Shown piece by piece: positions 8,423 through 16,313 of a DNA stretch of 64,000 nt. The notes under the pieces were generated by a model. That model was given only the letters and a program-made list of their open reading frames with translations, had not been told where the DNA came from and did not search any database. The translations under genes and the position numbers were made by a program. Position 1 is the first letter of the stretch; the number at the start of each line of letters is the position of its first letter. Where the stretch lies: assembly GCF_900109115.1 (NCBI RefSeq), contig NZ_FNYV01000006.1, positions 186,001-250,000 of the forward strand, in the 5' to 3' direction. This DNA is from Micromonospora phaseoli. Its GTDB lineage: Bacteria; Actinomycetota; Actinomycetes; Mycobacteriales; Micromonosporaceae.

Positions 8423-8637
8423 CAGATGCTCCGGTGAGGGGAAGGCGCTTGCTGGTCGGTGTCGACGTGCGCCAGGTGATCGGTCGGGTCGGTCTGGTAG
8501 ATCGCCCGGAGCCTCTCCGAGGCGGTCGGCTCGTGCGGGTACGGCTGCGGGTCGGTGCCCACACCGCCGAACTCGCTTTCACCCGTGCGGTCCACGAGGG
8601 AGTCCAGGTGGTCGGTGGCCGACTGGTAGGGGTTCAT
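8422..8637 (-). CDS. Small hypothetical protein
   Basis: This 71-residue protein is acidic at first (MNPYQSATDHLDSLVDRTGE), with no recognisable motif. Four-base overlap with the upstream gene and abutment to the downstream one place it firmly in the leftward operon. Confidence 0.5.
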   Translation of the reverse strand: MNPYQSATDHLDSLVDRTGESEFGGVGTDPQPYPHEPTASERLRAIYQTDPTDHLAHVDTDQQAPSPHRSI

Positions 8638-8855
8638 CGGCCCTGCCGCAGCGCCGGGAACCGCTTCGCCACGTCAGCCCTGACGCTCGGCCCGTTGTCG
8701 ACCTGCAACGCGGCGAGCGCGGTTGCCTTCTGCTTGGCCTCGGTGATCTTCCGGTACAGGTCCGCGAGTGCCCGATCACCCTTGGCGGGGTTCAGTCGCT
8801 TGTGCCCGCCGGCCTCCTGGATCGGCTTTATTCGACTGTCCTTGGTTTTCTTCAT
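8634..8855 (-). CDS. Small basic hypothetical protein
   Basis: This 73-residue, lysine/arginine-rich protein starts MKKTKDSRIKPIQEAGGHKR and has a helical middle (ALADLYRKITEAKQKATALA). It may bind nucleic acid; no family is recognised. Its start lies inside the 3' part of the upstream RHH-like gene (80-base overlap). Confidence 0.5.
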   Translation of the reverse strand: MKKTKDSRIKPIQEAGGHKRLNPAKGDRALADLYRKITEAKQKATALAALQVDNGPSVRADVAKRFPALRQGR

Positions 8856-9012
8856 AGTCCCTCCCGTAGTTGTCGATTAGGTAGCGCATTGCACCGGCCA
8901 GCGATAGCTCCCTGTCAAGGGCGATCGCTTGTAGTCGGTACTGCTGCGCTTCTGACATGTGCAGCGGAAGCCGGATAGGGAATTCCACTGCTCGACCTCG
9001 TGCGCCCATCAC
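8776..9012 (-). CDS. Ribbon-helix-helix-like small regulator
   Basis: This 78-residue protein reads VEFPIRLPLHMSEAQQYRLQ followed by AIALDRELSLAGAMRYLIDN, a beta strand followed by two helices as in RHH/CopG-type DNA-binding proteins. The tail is polar. It heads the leftward block, so it may control it. The AT-rich region upstream (9050-9140, containing CATAATACGCATTGTGTTG) is a likely promoter zone. Confidence 0.55.
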   Translation of the reverse strand: MMGARGRAVEFPIRLPLHMSEAQQYRLQAIALDRELSLAGAMRYLIDNYGRDYEENQGQSNKADPGGRRAQATEPRQG

Positions 9013-9284
9013 TCCTCCGAGCCGTCACGAAACGTCGGCACAACCATTTTGCCGCACGATCGAACTCCGACTTGGACACGAACGAGGCGGGACCTAGAAG
9101 AGACACCATAATACGCATTGTGTTGTATCTATATCTTGCCTGCAACGCTGACGGTACCCTCAGCCGATTGGTTACTCTTCCCTCGTCGTTGGGTATCTGA
9201 ATGCGAGGTCAGGCGTGGTGAGTGCCGACCGACACGGCCACACGTCCGGGCGGCGCGGCTATCAACTGTGTAGCGTGCCTGGGC

Positions 9285-9593
9285 ATGACTGAAGGATTGA
9301 CGAAGATTAACCCGCTGGTCTGGGTGGGCGTGGGCGGGGCATATGTCGCAACCACACTGGGCCTTGCTGTCGTCGGCAGTGTGCACCCGGACCCCGCGAT
9401 ACGCCAGGACTCCCGCGCTATGGTCGATCGACTGCTGCCGCTCGTGCCCCTTCTTTCGTTCTTCGGCCACACGGCAGCCCCCGCCGGCCCACTGGTCGAG
9501 GAACGCCCTCCAGTTCCACCCAGAGCCACCCGGGCACCCCGATCCCGCACGCACGCACCCACCCGGCACGCCGGGGCCTCTGTGGACGATTAG
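9285..9593 (+). CDS. Small membrane protein
   Basis: This 102-residue protein starts at ATG 9285. Two hydrophobic segments lie at about residues 10-28 and 46-60 (LVWVGVGGAYVATTLGLAVV; RLLPLVPLLSFFG), followed by a Pro/Arg/Thr-rich cytoplasmic-type tail. There is no known family. A holin-like role is conceivable but unsupported. Confidence 0.5.
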   Translation: MTEGLTKINPLVWVGVGGAYVATTLGLAVVGSVHPDPAIRQDSRAMVDRLLPLVPLLSFFGHTAAPAGPLVEERPPVPPRATRAPRSRTHAPTRHAGASVDD

Positions 9594-9810
9594 AGACCCT
9601 TCCCGTGCGTGCTGGTGGGCCGGGCGGGTGTGTCGATAACCAGCGTTCCAGGGGCGTGAGACAACTGCGTCGGCTTCCCTGCGAACCGAGAGCACAGATC
9701 ACGCCACCAAACCTACGGACGCAGCCCCCACACCCGAAGGCAAGAGGGCCGTCCGTCGTCGTACATCCACACCGGCCGTTTGGACGTCATATCGACGTTC
9801 AGCATTGGAT

Positions 9811-9961
9811 GGGGTGGACAGGGTGGACATGTCCACCCCACCCCGCAATCGGTAACCCCATATAAGATCAAGCGTGCTGTTGTTGAACAGGCAATATACA
9901 CGTTGGTTGATTATTTGTTTTCCGTTCATGGGGTGGACAATGTCCACTTGTCCACCCCACC
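9811..9961. other. Candidate replication origin: two iteron clusters flanking AT-rich DNA
   Basis: Cluster 1 (9811-9844) is GGGGTGGACA, GGGTGGACA, TGTCCACCCC; cluster 2 (9930-9961) is GGGGTGGACA, ATGTCCACT, TGTCCACCCC. Each has three copies of a GTGGACA core with the same outer inverted pair; only the middle copy flips. Between them are about 85 bases of AT-rich sequence (9845-9929). The unit lies right at the 3' end of the primase-helicase gene. No T-run suggests termination. Confidence 0.6.
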
Positions 9962-9970
9962 CGACCCGGC

Positions 9971-12097
9971 TTAACTCCCGGCTGTGGTCCGGTACGACCG
10001 ACCGCCGTCCCTCGCCTCACGCGCCTCAACCTGCCCGGCTTCGATCAGGCGGTCCATCGCATCATCGAAGTGGGGTCGGTCGCGCGACGACGCATCCCGC
10101 CTCAGCTCGCTATGCGGCACCCAGCCGCGCCCGACAAGCTTCTTCGCTGCCCACTTGGCTGTGCGCCTGATCGCGTAGTCGTCCAGGCTTTCCGCTACCA
10201 CCGCTGCCCGCGCGGCTTCGGCTCGCGCACCCTGGTGGTTGACCGACGCGGACCGCCGGGCCAGCGCTTCGACAACCCCAGCCCGCGTGTGGTCCGACTT
10301 CGCCATTACCAGTCCTGCCAGCCACCAGTCCTCACCCGTCGCGGCTGTCCGCCGCGCTAGGAGCGCCAGCGCCAGCGCGACCTTCAATCGCATCAGCAGC
10401 GAATGACCATCGAGCGAACTGCGCCCGGTCTTCAACTGCTCCAACCTCGCCCGGTCGATCACCTTCCGGACCTCGTCCGGCACGCCCATCTCATAGAGCT
10501 GAGCGGGGTCTGCGCTGTTGAAGGATGGGGGACGCCACGCCAGCCGGTCAGGCAGGTCCGGTCGTTCATCCGGAGCGTCGGGGTCGGCGGTCGGCATCCA
10601 CAGGAAGCGTTGCGGCGTGCCGCCGTCCGCATCTTCCAGCAGCACCCCCGCACGGGTCGGCTGGATGCCCGCGATCAGGCCAGCCCGGTAGGTGTGCGGC
10701 TCCACCGGCAGTCGCTTGGTCTTGTCGACGTAGTGGAAGCCCAGCCGCTCACCCATGTACATCTTGCGCAGCTCAGGCATGAGGGTGGCCCCTTTGCGCT
10801 GGGTCAAGCTCGCGAAGGTGTCAATCTCCCCTACCTGGAACAGGACGCTGCCCGTGCCGTGAGGTCGCACCTTGTCGCCGTCTCGCTCGACGAAGGCGTG
10901 AGCGATGGCCTCGCCGCTGCCGATGTTGAGCACGGTCACGCTTCCGTGTTCTTCGATCGCGTCCTCGGCTACGCCTACTGCCGAGTCCTTACCCGCGCCC
11001 GACTCGCCCACCAGCCCTACGAACAGATTCAGGCTGACGGCCTTGCCCACCAGCGGAGGTACGACGACATATGACGGAACCTCTCCAACCACGCGGGTAA
11101 GCACCACGCCGAAAACTGCCCACGGTGACACCCGGCGCGCTCGGGCGAAGGTACGGATGCGGTCTAGTTCGGGCCGTGCGGTCCAGAACTCGTCGTCGGT
11201 CAGCGGCACCGGGAGTCCGGCGTCGTCCTGCCACCGCTTCTCGATGTCCTGGTGCACGCGGTCAGGGTTGTCACGGGCCAGAGCCATCGGCGCATCGTCC
11301 ATCAGCGTGTGAATCTCATCCTTAGTAAGTCCCGCCTTGATGAGGTCGCCGATGATCGCCCAGAGGGCTTTAGATCTGTCCGCGATCGGGTGGCACCCCG
11401 GCAGCGTGTGGGCCAGCCGCTTCCACCGCTTCGCGACGTGAGACACGTCGACCCGTTCCCACTCGGCTGGGGCGGTTGCCCGGCGCATCGCCCGTGTGCG
11501 GAGGCGGTTCAGATCGTCGTTGGAGATTTGCCGGCCTGTGCCCTTGAACATTCCCACCGGCACGGGGTCGGATGTCTTGTGGTTGAACGTGCCGGGCAAC
11601 CGTAGGTAGGACACGTCGCTCTGCTTGGCGTCCGCGTACAGATACTCCTTGAGTCCGGTGTTGAGCTGGTAGTGCTCGTCGCCCGACACCACACGGGGCA
11701 GCTTCACGTAGACGTGGACGTTCCTGCGCCCGTCGTGAGTCGATCCCGACCGGACCTTGAAGGTAGCCAGTTCCTTGATGCGGACTTCGACCTCCGCACG
11801 CTTGGTCTCAGGCACCGTCTGCCAGTCGACCTCGGCCCATAGCCACCGCAGGTTGACGCCAGCCCCTGCCTTGGGCTCGCCCTCGTTGTCGCGCAGGGCC
11901 GGGCAAACGAAGACGTTGTAACCCTTGGCGGACTCGGCTTCGGCCCAGTCGAGGATGGCGTTTTGCTGCCCCGGCCACCTGAACCGCTTCCGGTCGGACA
12001 TCCCCTTCTGATCGGTCCGCTTCGCTGCTAGCGCGACGTAGCCGGTGTGGCTGCCGAACATCCGGCGCAGATAACGCGCGGCCCGCTCGCGGTTCAC
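9971..12097 (-). CDS. Primase-helicase replication protein of element 1
   Basis: From the GTG overlapping the upstream stop it is 708 aa. The N-terminal third resembles RepB/AEP-type primases (GYVALAAKRTDQKG; RWLWAEVDWQ; VHVYVKLPRVV; DVSYLRLPGTFNHK). The second half is a P-loop ATPase with Walker A GESGAGKDSAV and Walker B-like LFQVGEIDTFAS. The C-terminus has a winged-helix look (DRPHFDDAMDRLIEAG). It would initiate replication of the excised circle at the adjacent iterons. Such fused primase-helicases occur in phages, satellites and some AICEs. Confidence 0.75.
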   Translation of the reverse strand: MNRERAARYLRRMFGSHTGYVALAAKRTDQKGMSDRKRFRWPGQQNAILDWAEAESAKGYNVFVCPALRDNEGEPKAGAGVNLRWLWAEVDWQTVPETKRAEVEVRIKELATFKVRSGSTHDGRRNVHVYVKLPRVVSGDEHYQLNTGLKEYLYADAKQSDVSYLRLPGTFNHKTSDPVPVGMFKGTGRQISNDDLNRLRTRAMRRATAPAEWERVDVSHVAKRWKRLAHTLPGCHPIADRSKALWAIIGDLIKAGLTKDEIHTLMDDAPMALARDNPDRVHQDIEKRWQDDAGLPVPLTDDEFWTARPELDRIRTFARARRVSPWAVFGVVLTRVVGEVPSYVVVPPLVGKAVSLNLFVGLVGESGAGKDSAVGVAEDAIEEHGSVTVLNIGSGEAIAHAFVERDGDKVRPHGTGSVLFQVGEIDTFASLTQRKGATLMPELRKMYMGERLGFHYVDKTKRLPVEPHTYRAGLIAGIQPTRAGVLLEDADGGTPQRFLWMPTADPDAPDERPDLPDRLAWRPPSFNSADPAQLYEMGVPDEVRKVIDRARLEQLKTGRSSLDGHSLLMRLKVALALALLARRTAATGEDWWLAGLVMAKSDHTRAGVVEALARRSASVNHQGARAEAARAAVVAESLDDYAIRRTAKWAAKKLVGRGWVPHSELRRDASSRDRPHFDDAMDRLIEAGQVEAREARDGGRSYRTTAGS

Positions 12098-12420
12098 GAC
12101 AGGCCGCCCAGGAAGTGGTGCCACATCTCGGCGTAGATTTCGTCGATCAGGGCGGTGTACTTGGGGACGTGGGCGACGTACGGACGCAGCGCCCGGTAGA
12201 ACATCTCCAGATCCGCCGGGGTATCTACCTGGTTCAACTCCCACAGGACGAACAGGATCAAGCCCTTATCGCCTGCTCGCTTGGCCCGGTCGGTCAGGAG
12301 CCGCTGAAACGCTCGGTCTTCCTTCGTCTTAGGCGTTCGGCCAGTCATGCGGATGGCCTCAACAACCATCGGCTCTAGCGGTCGCGGGTAGGAGTTGATT
12401 CGCTTAGGGGTGCCAGGCAT
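12094..12420 (-). CDS. Hypothetical protein upstream of the replication gene
   Basis: This 108-residue protein is helical and charged (TPKTKEDRAFQRLLTDRAKR; ALIDEIYAEMWHHFLGGLS). It is translationally coupled to the primase-helicase through GTGA. The family is unknown; a replication accessory role is suggested by position only. Confidence 0.6.
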   Translation of the reverse strand: MPGTPKRINSYPRPLEPMVVEAIRMTGRTPKTKEDRAFQRLLTDRAKRAGDKGLILFVLWELNQVDTPADLEMFYRALRPYVAHVPKYTALIDEIYAEMWHHFLGGLS

Positions 12421-12480
12421 AATGGTTCACATATCCTTTTTGCTAGTTTCGGGGGCCTTCGCATGGGTGTGCGGGGGCCC

Positions 12481-12684
12481 TCACCTTTTGCGAACCAGGA
12501 CGGCCAAGTCGCGGACGGTCGCCGGGTCCTGGATGACCGGCGGCAGACCCTGTGCACGTCGAGAACGAACGGCGTCTTGCACGCAGCCCTCTTCGAACGT
12601 CTCGGCCTGCGGCCATTCGCTCTCGGGCCAGCAGGTGACGATGGTCCGGGGACGGAAGTCGAGCCTTTTCCTTGAAGCACTCAC
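12481..12684 (-). CDS. Small hypothetical protein
   Basis: A 67-residue protein from the GTG overlapping the repressor stop. It includes VTCWPESEWPQAETFEEGCV and RRAQGLPPVIQDPATVRDLA. From memory this type recurs in actinomycete elements beside regulators. Function unknown. Two longer frames also cover the region but have poor composition. Confidence 0.55.
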   Translation of the reverse strand: MSASRKRLDFRPRTIVTCWPESEWPQAETFEEGCVQDAVRSRRAQGLPPVIQDPATVRDLAVLVRKR

Positions 12685-12935
12685 GACAGGTCCCGCCACG
12701 GGTTCTTGCTCGCGTCGTACGGCTTGGCCAGAACAACCTCGGTGAACAGCTTCGTGAGCGGGAGGCCGACCACCGCCGGCAGATCGCTGATGATCTCGGG
12801 CCTGGGGCGGATGTGGCCCGCCAACGCACGACGGAAGTGCATCTCAGGAACGCCGATCTGCTCGGCAAGATCCTTCAGCTTGTAGCCGCGACGCCGTAGC
12901 AACAGACGCGCCGGCTGGTGTCCGAACTTGGACAT
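12681..12935 (-). CDS. XRE-type helix-turn-helix repressor candidate
   Basis: This 84-residue protein starts at ATG 12935. The HTH_3 pattern is clear: ARLLLRRRGYKLKDLAEQIG, then VPEMHFRRALAGHIRPRPEI. It has almost no additional domain, like Cro/C2-type regulators. It heads the operon leading to the replication protein and faces a 640-base noncoding region with GTTGAC repeats. It is the best candidate for controlling element lysogeny and replication. Confidence 0.75.
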   Translation of the reverse strand: MSKFGHQPARLLLRRRGYKLKDLAEQIGVPEMHFRRALAGHIRPRPEIISDLPAVVGLPLTKLFTEVVLAKPYDASKNPWRDLS

Positions 12936-13577
12936 GAGGGGTATTCCTGTCTCTCGTCCCGAAGGGGACGGACCGAGGAACCACCAAGCGCCGGTAGACG
13001 AGACGTATCCCGCTGATGGATCTCCTCGGTTTGAGACGAGGGGGCGTCGATCCAGCGCCACCCGCCACCCCGGAACAACCGCCGATACGGCGTCCGGTGT
13101 TGGATCAACAATACGTCAACATGCAACTAGTCAACGAGGGCTCTGAGTTCGTCACAGCCCGTAGCGGGATGCCCACACCACCGGATACCGCGACCCGCAC
13201 GGGTCCGCGTCTCTCGGACGATCTGAGGAGCCTCTATATGCGGTCGTCGCATCCGTGGCGTGGGTCGGGTATCCTGTCACCTGTCGCCAAACACCCTGGC
13301 CGTGTGGCCGGGGAGACATTAACCCTCAGCCAGCGTCCGCAATGGAAGCAACGGCGCAATGCCGGGCACGAGGAGGGCTCTCTGTGCTCCGGCGGCAGAG
13401 CAGCCAAAGTTAGACGTTATACCGAGTTGGTAGGCACCACCCGCAAGACCCGAGAGGCAAGTGCATCTCGGTACTGAGATCCACGATCGCCGGAACGCGG
13501 ACTCAGCCAGACCAGTGTTGACGCACTGGCCGGGCTGGGTTGACGCGCCCTCGCCCGACCAGGGAGGAGGGGAAGAG
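12936..13577. promoter_or_regulatory. Regulatory region between the repressor and the small membrane gene
   Basis: I find no convincing gene here. On the minus strand three GTTGAC/GTTGAT words lie between about 13106 and 13133 (GTTGACTAGTTGCATGTTGA, then CGTATTGTTGAT). They overlap a plausible TTGACT -35 box and could be repressor sites. A second AT-rich patch (TTAGACGTTATACC) lies near 13410. Confidence 0.45.
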
Positions 13578-13757
13578 ATGTGGATCGTAAATCTTGAACC
13601 ATTCATCAGCGCAGAGCCGACGGCAGTAGCTGCCGCCCTCGGTGTGCCGGTAGCGGGGATCGTCTTGATCATCGCGATTGCCTTGCGTGGAACTGACCCG
13701 AAGGACCGGCCCGCCATCATCAAAGCGGTGGCTGAGCTGTTTCGGTGGCGTCGTTAA
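13578..13757 (+). CDS. 59-residue single-pass membrane peptide
   Basis: A strong ribosome binding site (GGAGGAGGGGAAGAG) precedes the ATG. One transmembrane segment (AAALGVPVAGIVLIIAIAL) is followed by a basic tail ending LFRWRR. A holin-like or regulatory peptide is possible. It lies rightmost but one in element 1. Confidence 0.6.
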   Translation: MWIVNLEPFISAEPTAVAAALGVPVAGIVLIIAIALRGTDPKDRPAIIKAVAELFRWRR

Positions 13758-13760
13758 CAG

Positions 13761-14093
13761 TCACCGCTGGGTGATGTGCAACCCGCACGCCATCAACCGC
13801 AGCGCTAGCCGGGCTTCCTGCTCTGCCGCGATGCGCCGGACCTTGGTACGCACGTCAGGATCCCGGATGTCTTTCAGCACGAGGGGCGGACCGTCATTGA
13901 TCCAAACCCGCTCCTCACGCTTGCGCCTGTTGCAGGCTGTCCGCGCTGCCGATGTCGCCGGGTGGTCGCACTTCCGGTGGCGGTCCTGGGGATCGGACTG
14001 GGGGAGTCCAGCCCTCCCCCTACGGCACAGCGTTCGGCTTCTCTTCGTTCGGGGATGGTCGCAGCTTCTGTGATCTATCGAAGGCTTCCGCAT
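13761..14093 (-). CDS. Basic protein with two C-D-H-P-x8-C repeats
   Basis: This 110-residue protein starts at ATG 14093, with its GGAG lying in the attR arm. Two copies of a short motif, CDHPRTKRSRTLC and CDHPATSAARTAC, are separated by about 30 residues, followed by a conserved-looking C-terminal domain (WINDGPPLVLKDIRDPDVRT). The motif matches that of the 3544 gene. It is probably a small nucleic-acid- or zinc-binding protein. It is the last gene before attR. Confidence 0.65.
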   Translation of the reverse strand: MRKPSIDHRSCDHPRTKRSRTLCRRGRAGLPQSDPQDRHRKCDHPATSAARTACNRRKREERVWINDGPPLVLKDIRDPDVRTKVRRIAAEQEARLALRLMACGLHITQR

Positions 14094-14100
14094 GGCCACT

Positions 14101-14130
14101 CCGGTGTTTGAAACGGTGTCATGTCGTCAG
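14101..14130. other. attR of element 1
   Basis: The element arm CCGGTGTTTGAAAC (14101-14114) is the perfect inverse of the attL arm. The core AG is at 14129-14130, after which host tadA resumes. Joined to the attL arm it gives a nearly palindromic attP of about 57 bases. Confidence 0.75.
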
Positions 14131-14952
14131 GTCGACCACCTCCCCGCCGCGGCACTCGCCGACCACCAGCCGATCCGGCCGCATCCGCAACGCCTGCCGG
14201 ACCAGCTCGCTCAGGCCGACGGCACCCGTCCCCTCCACATTGGCGGTACGGGCCTGCAACCCGACCACGTGCGGATGCACCGGCCGCACCTCGGCCGCAT
14301 CCTCGACCAGCACGATCCGCTCGGTGGCCGGCACCAGTCCGAGCAGCGTGTTCAGCAGGGTCGTCTTGCCCGAACCCGTGCCGCCGATCACCAGGTAGGC
14401 GAGCCGGGCCGACACCACCGCGGCGAGCACCGGTGCCACCGGGCGGGCCACGGCACCCTGTGCGACCAGTTCGTCGAGGGTGAATGGTCGCTGCCGAAAG
14501 GTGCGCAGCGACAGGTAGGGACCGTCGGTCGCCACCGGCGACAGCACCGCGTGGAGTCGCGTACCGTCGGCCAGCCGCGCGTCCGCGCACGGCGATCCGT
14601 CGTCCAGCCGACGGCCGGCACCGGCGGCGAGCCGCTGCGCTAGCCGGCGTACGTCGTCGGCGGTGCCCACCGGCACCGCGACCTGGTGCAGCCCCTGCCC
14701 CCGGTCGACCCACACCCGGGCCCCGTTGACAAGGACGTCCGTCACCTCGGGGTCGGCCAGCAGCGGTGCCAGCGGACCGGCCCCCACCAGGTCGTCGCGC
14801 ACCTGGCCGGCTATCCGCAGCAGGGCGTTGTCACCGAGCACGGCGGCATCGGGCTCGGCGCGTACCGCGGAGACGATTGCGGCCGGGGTGACCGGCGTGG
14901 TGCCGGCAGCGATCCGTTGCCGCACGCGGGCTGCGAGGTTCTCCCCGGTCAC
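14119..14952 (-). pseudogene. tadA: 5' part of tadA (Tad/Flp pilus ATPase), truncated by element 1
   Basis: This VirB11/PilT-type secretion ATPase would power Flp pilus assembly. The fragment has the N-terminal domain (LLADPEVTDVLVNGARVWVD), Walker A IGGTGSGKTTLLNTLLG, Asp box (RIVLVEDAAEVRP) and Walker B region (MRPDRLVVGECRGGEVVDL). It then runs three codons into the element and stops at 14119. The missing 129 residues lie at 652-1041. Its start overlaps the ssd stop by ATGA, so the original operon was ssd-tadA-tadB. Confidence 0.88.
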
Positions 14953-16052
14953 GCCACACCCGCCGCGGGCTGGCCGGTGAGGTCGGTGACGATCCGCTGG
15001 CAGAGCTCGGCCAGCGGGCCACGTCCGCCGGCGGCCGGAGCCTCGCCCCGTTCGAGACCTCGGCAGAGCCCCGGCTCCGGCCGCAGGGTGCCGGCCAGCG
15101 GCAGGCCGAGTGCTCGGGCAACCTCGGCGGCACGGAGCCGGCCGGGGGCCGGACCACGGACGATGACCGACAGGTCGCGACAGTGTGGGGCGGCGGTTGC
15201 GACCACCCGGGCCGCGGCAGCGGTCGCCCGCAGCTCGGCGGGCACCACCACGAACGCTCGATCGGCCGCCTGGAGAGCCGTCACGGCCGCGTCGTCGAGT
15301 TGCCGGGGCAGGTCGACGACCACGAAGTCCCGCCCTCGACGGGCCGCGTCCAGGGTGGCCGCCATCGCCTCGGCCGGCACAGCGATCAGGTCGCCACGAT
15401 CCCAGGAGAGCACCACCAGGTCGCCCCGGCTGGGCAGCGCCCGCACCAGGGCTGGGGCGTCAACCCGCCCGTCGGTCCCGGTCAGTGCCGGCCAACGCAG
15501 CCCTTCCAACTGCTCCCAGCCGAGCACCAGGTCGAGGCCGCCGCCGAGCGGGTCGGCATCGAGCAGCAGCGTCCGCAGCCGCGCCCGGGCGGCGCAGACC
15601 GCGAGACCGCCGGCCAGGATGCTGGCACCTGCGCCGCCCCGGCCACCGACCACGCCGACGATCCGGGCCCCGGCTGCGGGCACTCCCTCGGACCCACACT
15701 CGGCGAACCGGTCGACCAGCCACGGCTCGGCAGCCGGCAGCACGGCGACGTGTTCGGCACCGAGCAGGTCGGCCACCTGCCAGCCGGACTCGACGTCGCC
15801 GGCCATGCCCACCAGGACCAACCGGGAGCGGCGCGGCAACCGTGCCCGCAGGCAGGGCTGCGCCTGGTCGTTACCGACGAGGACCAGCGGGGCGGGTCGC
15901 CAGCGGGTCCGGGCGGCTGCCGGATCGGCGGCCACCTCCACCTCGACACCGCCGGCCGCAGCGAGCCGGAGCAGGTCGTCGAGCAGGTCGGCGTCCGAGG
16001 TGACGACCAGCGGGGGATGCCGGTGCGGCGAGACGGAGGTACGGGGTGGCAT
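14949..16052 (-). CDS. ssd: Septum site-determining (Ssd)/CpaE-like MinD-family protein
   Basis: This 367-residue protein has an N-terminal receiver-like domain (about 1-125, PLVVTSDADLLDDLLRLAAA), then a MinD/ParA-like ATPase domain. The P-loop is deviant: VVGGRGGAGASILAGGLAV lacks the usual lysines, as I recall for actinobacterial Ssd proteins (M. tuberculosis Rv3660c). A LLLDADPLGGGLDLVLGWEQ block corresponds to the Mrp-type switch region. In Tad loci the homolog localises the pilus machine. It overlaps tadA by four bases and is divergent from the VHL-domain gene, with two DnaA-box-like sites between. Confidence 0.82.
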   Translation of the reverse strand: MPPRTSVSPHRHPPLVVTSDADLLDDLLRLAAAGGVEVEVAADPAAARTRWRPAPLVLVGNDQAQPCLRARLPRRSRLVLVGMAGDVESGWQVADLLGAEHVAVLPAAEPWLVDRFAECGSEGVPAAGARIVGVVGGRGGAGASILAGGLAVCAARARLRTLLLDADPLGGGLDLVLGWEQLEGLRWPALTGTDGRVDAPALVRALPSRGDLVVLSWDRGDLIAVPAEAMAATLDAARRGRDFVVVDLPRQLDDAAVTALQAADRAFVVVPAELRATAAAARVVATAAPHCRDLSVIVRGPAPGRLRAAEVARALGLPLAGTLRPEPGLCRGLERGEAPAAGGRGPLAELCQRIVTDLTGQPAAGVA

Positions 16053-16136
16053 CGTGGCCTCCAGGTGGTCGGCGCGGGTTCACTTGTCGAACCCTGCCGC
16101 CGGCCGCACCACTGATGTCGCCCCGACGGGCCGACC

Positions 16137-16164
16137 TGTGGACAACCAGCTCCCCTGTGGACAA
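16137..16164. promoter_or_regulatory. Two DnaA-box-like sites between ssd and the VHL-domain gene
   Basis: TGTGGACAA occurs at 16137-16145 and again at 16156-16164. This is the reverse complement of the classic DnaA box TTGTCCACA. The copies are in direct orientation, 19 bases apart. A third identical site (44602-44610) precedes eccE, with the same CTCCCC in front. Confidence 0.5.
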
Positions 16165-16313
16165 CACCCACCACGCTCGTTGATCTGTTATGCGAACCAG
16201 CCGCACCCGCGTACATTTCGACCCTCGTCATCCATGGCGGGACGTGACGCGGACCACGCATAATCGACGTCCCGTGCCGTCGGCAGAACGGCATTCCTCG
16301 CCGGATCGAGGTC

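Larger units (their letters stand above)
1042..14130. mobile_element. Element 1: 13.1-kb serine-integrase element in tadA, satellite-like
   Basis: The element lies between attL and attR inside tadA. Gene order: serine integrase, small ORFs, AlpA-like regulator, DUF1508 protein, a leftward block with a possible terS-like and a SprT-like gene, iteron origin candidate, primase-helicase, XRE repressor, small ORFs. I find no portal, capsid, large terminase, tape measure, lysin, FtsK/Tra or relaxase. Integrase, regulator, primase-replication gene, iterons flanking AT-rich DNA at the 3' end of rep, and few packaging-like genes resemble phage satellites (SaPI/PICI). A decayed prophage or atypical AICE remains possible. 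Confidence 0.8.

Noticed and set aside
1042..14130. Element 1 as a typical AICE
   Set aside because: No FtsK/SpoIIIE-like transfer gene or RepSA-type initiator found, and the primase-helicase and operon layout are more phage-like.
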